Positions 63,094 through 64,000 of a stretch of 64,000 bases of DNA are shown here, in pieces; position 1 is the first letter of the stretch; each line of letters opens with the position of its first letter. The notes below the pieces were generated by a model that was not told where the DNA came from, searched no databases, and saw only the letters and a list, made by a program, of their open reading frames with translations. The stretch comes from Halopseudomonas aestusnigri (GTDB lineage Bacteria; Pseudomonadota; Gammaproteobacteria; Pseudomonadales; Pseudomonadaceae). The translations under genes were made by a program, and so were the position numbers. The stretch spans positions 337,041-401,040 of the forward strand of contig NZ_NBYK01000002.1 of the NCBI RefSeq assembly GCF_002197985.1. Reading direction: 5' to 3'.

Positions 63094-64000
63094 ATGGACG
63101 GGAATATTTTCGTACAGATCGGCATTCTGCTGGGGTTGTCTGTTCTCGGCGGCGCCCTGGCGCAACTGCTGCGCCAACCGCTGATCGTCGCCTTCATTGC
63201 GGTTGGCATTCTGGTCGGCCCTTCCGGGCTGGAACTGGTTGCCCAGAGCAGCGAGATCGAGCTGTTCGCCCGCCTCGGCATCGCCCTGCTGCTGTTTGTG
63301 GTCGGCCTGAAACTGGACCTGCATATCATTCGAACAGTCGGGCCGGTAGCACTCGCTTCTGGTCTCGGTCAGGTTGTCTTTACCTCTGTTGTAGGGTACC
63401 TGCTTGCCCTGCTGCTCGGTCTGTCGCACGTGGCGGCTATCTATGTTGCGGTAGCGCTGACTTTTTCCAGCACCATCATTATCGTCAAGTTGCTCTCCGA
63501 CAAGCGCGAGATTGATGCCTTGCACGGCCGCATCGCGGTCGGCTTTCTGATTGTCCAGGATATCGTGGTGGTGCTTGTCATGATCGGTCTTACCGCATTC
63601 GGCAAGGCCGATAGTCAGGTAAGCCTTGGCTGGGAAGCGCTGCAGGTTATGCTCAAGGGGATGGCAATGCTGGCCGTGGTCGCCTTGCTGATGCGCTATG
63701 TGCTGCCCGCGCTGCTGCAACGCCTGGCCCACTCGTCCGAACTGTTGATGCTGTTTGCCATCGCCTGGGCGGTGCTGGGCGCGGTGGCAGGCGACGTGCT
63801 GGGGTTCAGCAAAGAGGTGGGCGCCTTCCTCGCCGGTGTATCGATCGCCTCTACTGCATTTCGCGAACAGATAGCGGCGAGACTGGTCAGCTTGAGGGAT
63901 TTTTTGCTGCTGTTCTTCTTCATTGAACTGGGCGCTGCACTGGACCTCGGCATGCTCGGCGGGCAGATCGGCGCATCAGTGGTGTTTTCGCTGTTCGTGC
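63094..64000 (+). CDS. KefB/CPA2-type cation:proton antiporter, N-terminal part
   Basis: Open from the ATG at 63094 to the window end; 302 residues visible. Multi-helix CPA2 transporter: LRQPLIVAFIAVGILVGPSG, LGIALLLFVVGLKLDL, ALTFSSTIIIVKLLSDK and GFLIVQDIVVVLVMI with the family Gln-Asp pair, then GAFLAGVSIAST. Most like the Kef branch of monovalent cation antiporters; any C-terminal RCK/TrkA_N domain is outside the window. GGAG lies ten bases before the ATG. Confidence 0.88.
   Translation, partial: MDGNIFVQIGILLGLSVLGGALAQLLRQPLIVAFIAVGILVGPSGLELVAQSSEIELFARLGIALLLFVVGLKLDLHIIRTVGPVALASGLGQVVFTSVVGYLLALLLGLSHVAAIYVAVALTFSSTIIIVKLLSDKREIDALHGRIAVGFLIVQDIVVVLVMIGLTAFGKADSQVSLGWEALQVMLKGMAMLAVVALLMRYVLPALLQRLAHSSELLMLFAIAWAVLGAVAGDVLGFSKEVGAFLAGVSIASTAFREQIAARLVSLRDFLLLFFFIELGAALDLGMLGGQIGASVVFSLFV

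Overview
This window looks like chromosomal DNA of a Pseudomonas-like gammaproteobacterium. The run cysG-serS-(crcB)-rarA-lolA-ftsK ... aat-bpt-infA and the block yccA-tusD-tusC-tusB-tusE follow, from memory, the order found in Pseudomonas aeruginosa, and most protein families are typical of Pseudomonadaceae. Some differences (no trxB between ftsK and aat, no clpA after infA, about 17 kb between tusE and cysG) point to a lineage away from P. aeruginosa. The marine P. pertucinogena/Halopseudomonas group is possible, but this is inference. I saw no tRNA, rRNA, CRISPR array, intact insertion sequence or prophage.

Layout. 1-2.6 kb: the end of a COG0523 zinc-chaperone GTPase, a PACE-type drug efflux protein divergent from a LysR regulator, and a periplasmic binding protein. 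2.8-7.6 kb: a GGDEF/EAL protein divergent from a CHASE hybrid histidine kinase. 7.7-9.9 kb: a Bax-inhibitor-1 membrane protein and the tusDCBE sulfur relay for tRNA 2-thiolation. 9.9-26.5 kb: an accessory stretch with a CASTOR/POLLUX-like channel, cardiolipin synthase, a small exported protein behind a Fur-box-like site, a run of minus-strand genes (membrane protein, winged-helix regulator, exbB, exbD, tonB, an LprI/ankyrin lipoprotein and a phospholipase-D lipoprotein), a diguanylate cyclase, lipocalin, amidotransferase, an anchored sulfatase and a VOC protein. 26.5-36.7 kb: housekeeping genes.

36.9-44 kb: an acyl-CoA dehydrogenase divergent from a LysR regulator, a MocR regulator, a second binding protein, miaE, a universal stress protein and a DUF1289 protein. 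44-46.9 kb: acnB with a long structured leader. 47.2-51.2 kb: a TetR regulator divergent from a flavin monooxygenase, dehydrogenase and hydrolase operon, with a perfect 18-bp palindrome over the likely promoter. 51.3-53.2 kb: a YgdR-type lipoprotein and rimO. 53.2-56.6 kb: an unusual pair, a MoxR/YehL-like ATPase and a protein-isoaspartate-methyltransferase-like domain fused to a GspE/PilB-type ATPase. 56.8-64 kb: a PAS-PAS-GGDEF-EAL protein, a DUF6151 zinc protein, a 7TM diguanylate cyclase, a ferric-reductase-like flavocytochrome and the start of a KefB-type antiporter.

Themes: cyclic-di-GMP signalling (four proteins, two probably cyclases and two probably phosphodiesterases), cell-envelope maintenance (TonB system, two phospholipase-D-superfamily proteins, three further lipoproteins, LolA), tRNA and translation factors (tus, miaE, serS, aat, bpt, infA, rimO), and several divergent regulator/target pairs. 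The best candidates for something undescribed are the methyltransferase-GspE fusion with its MoxR partner, the exbBD-tonB-lipoprotein operon, and the paired hairpins in the acnB leader.
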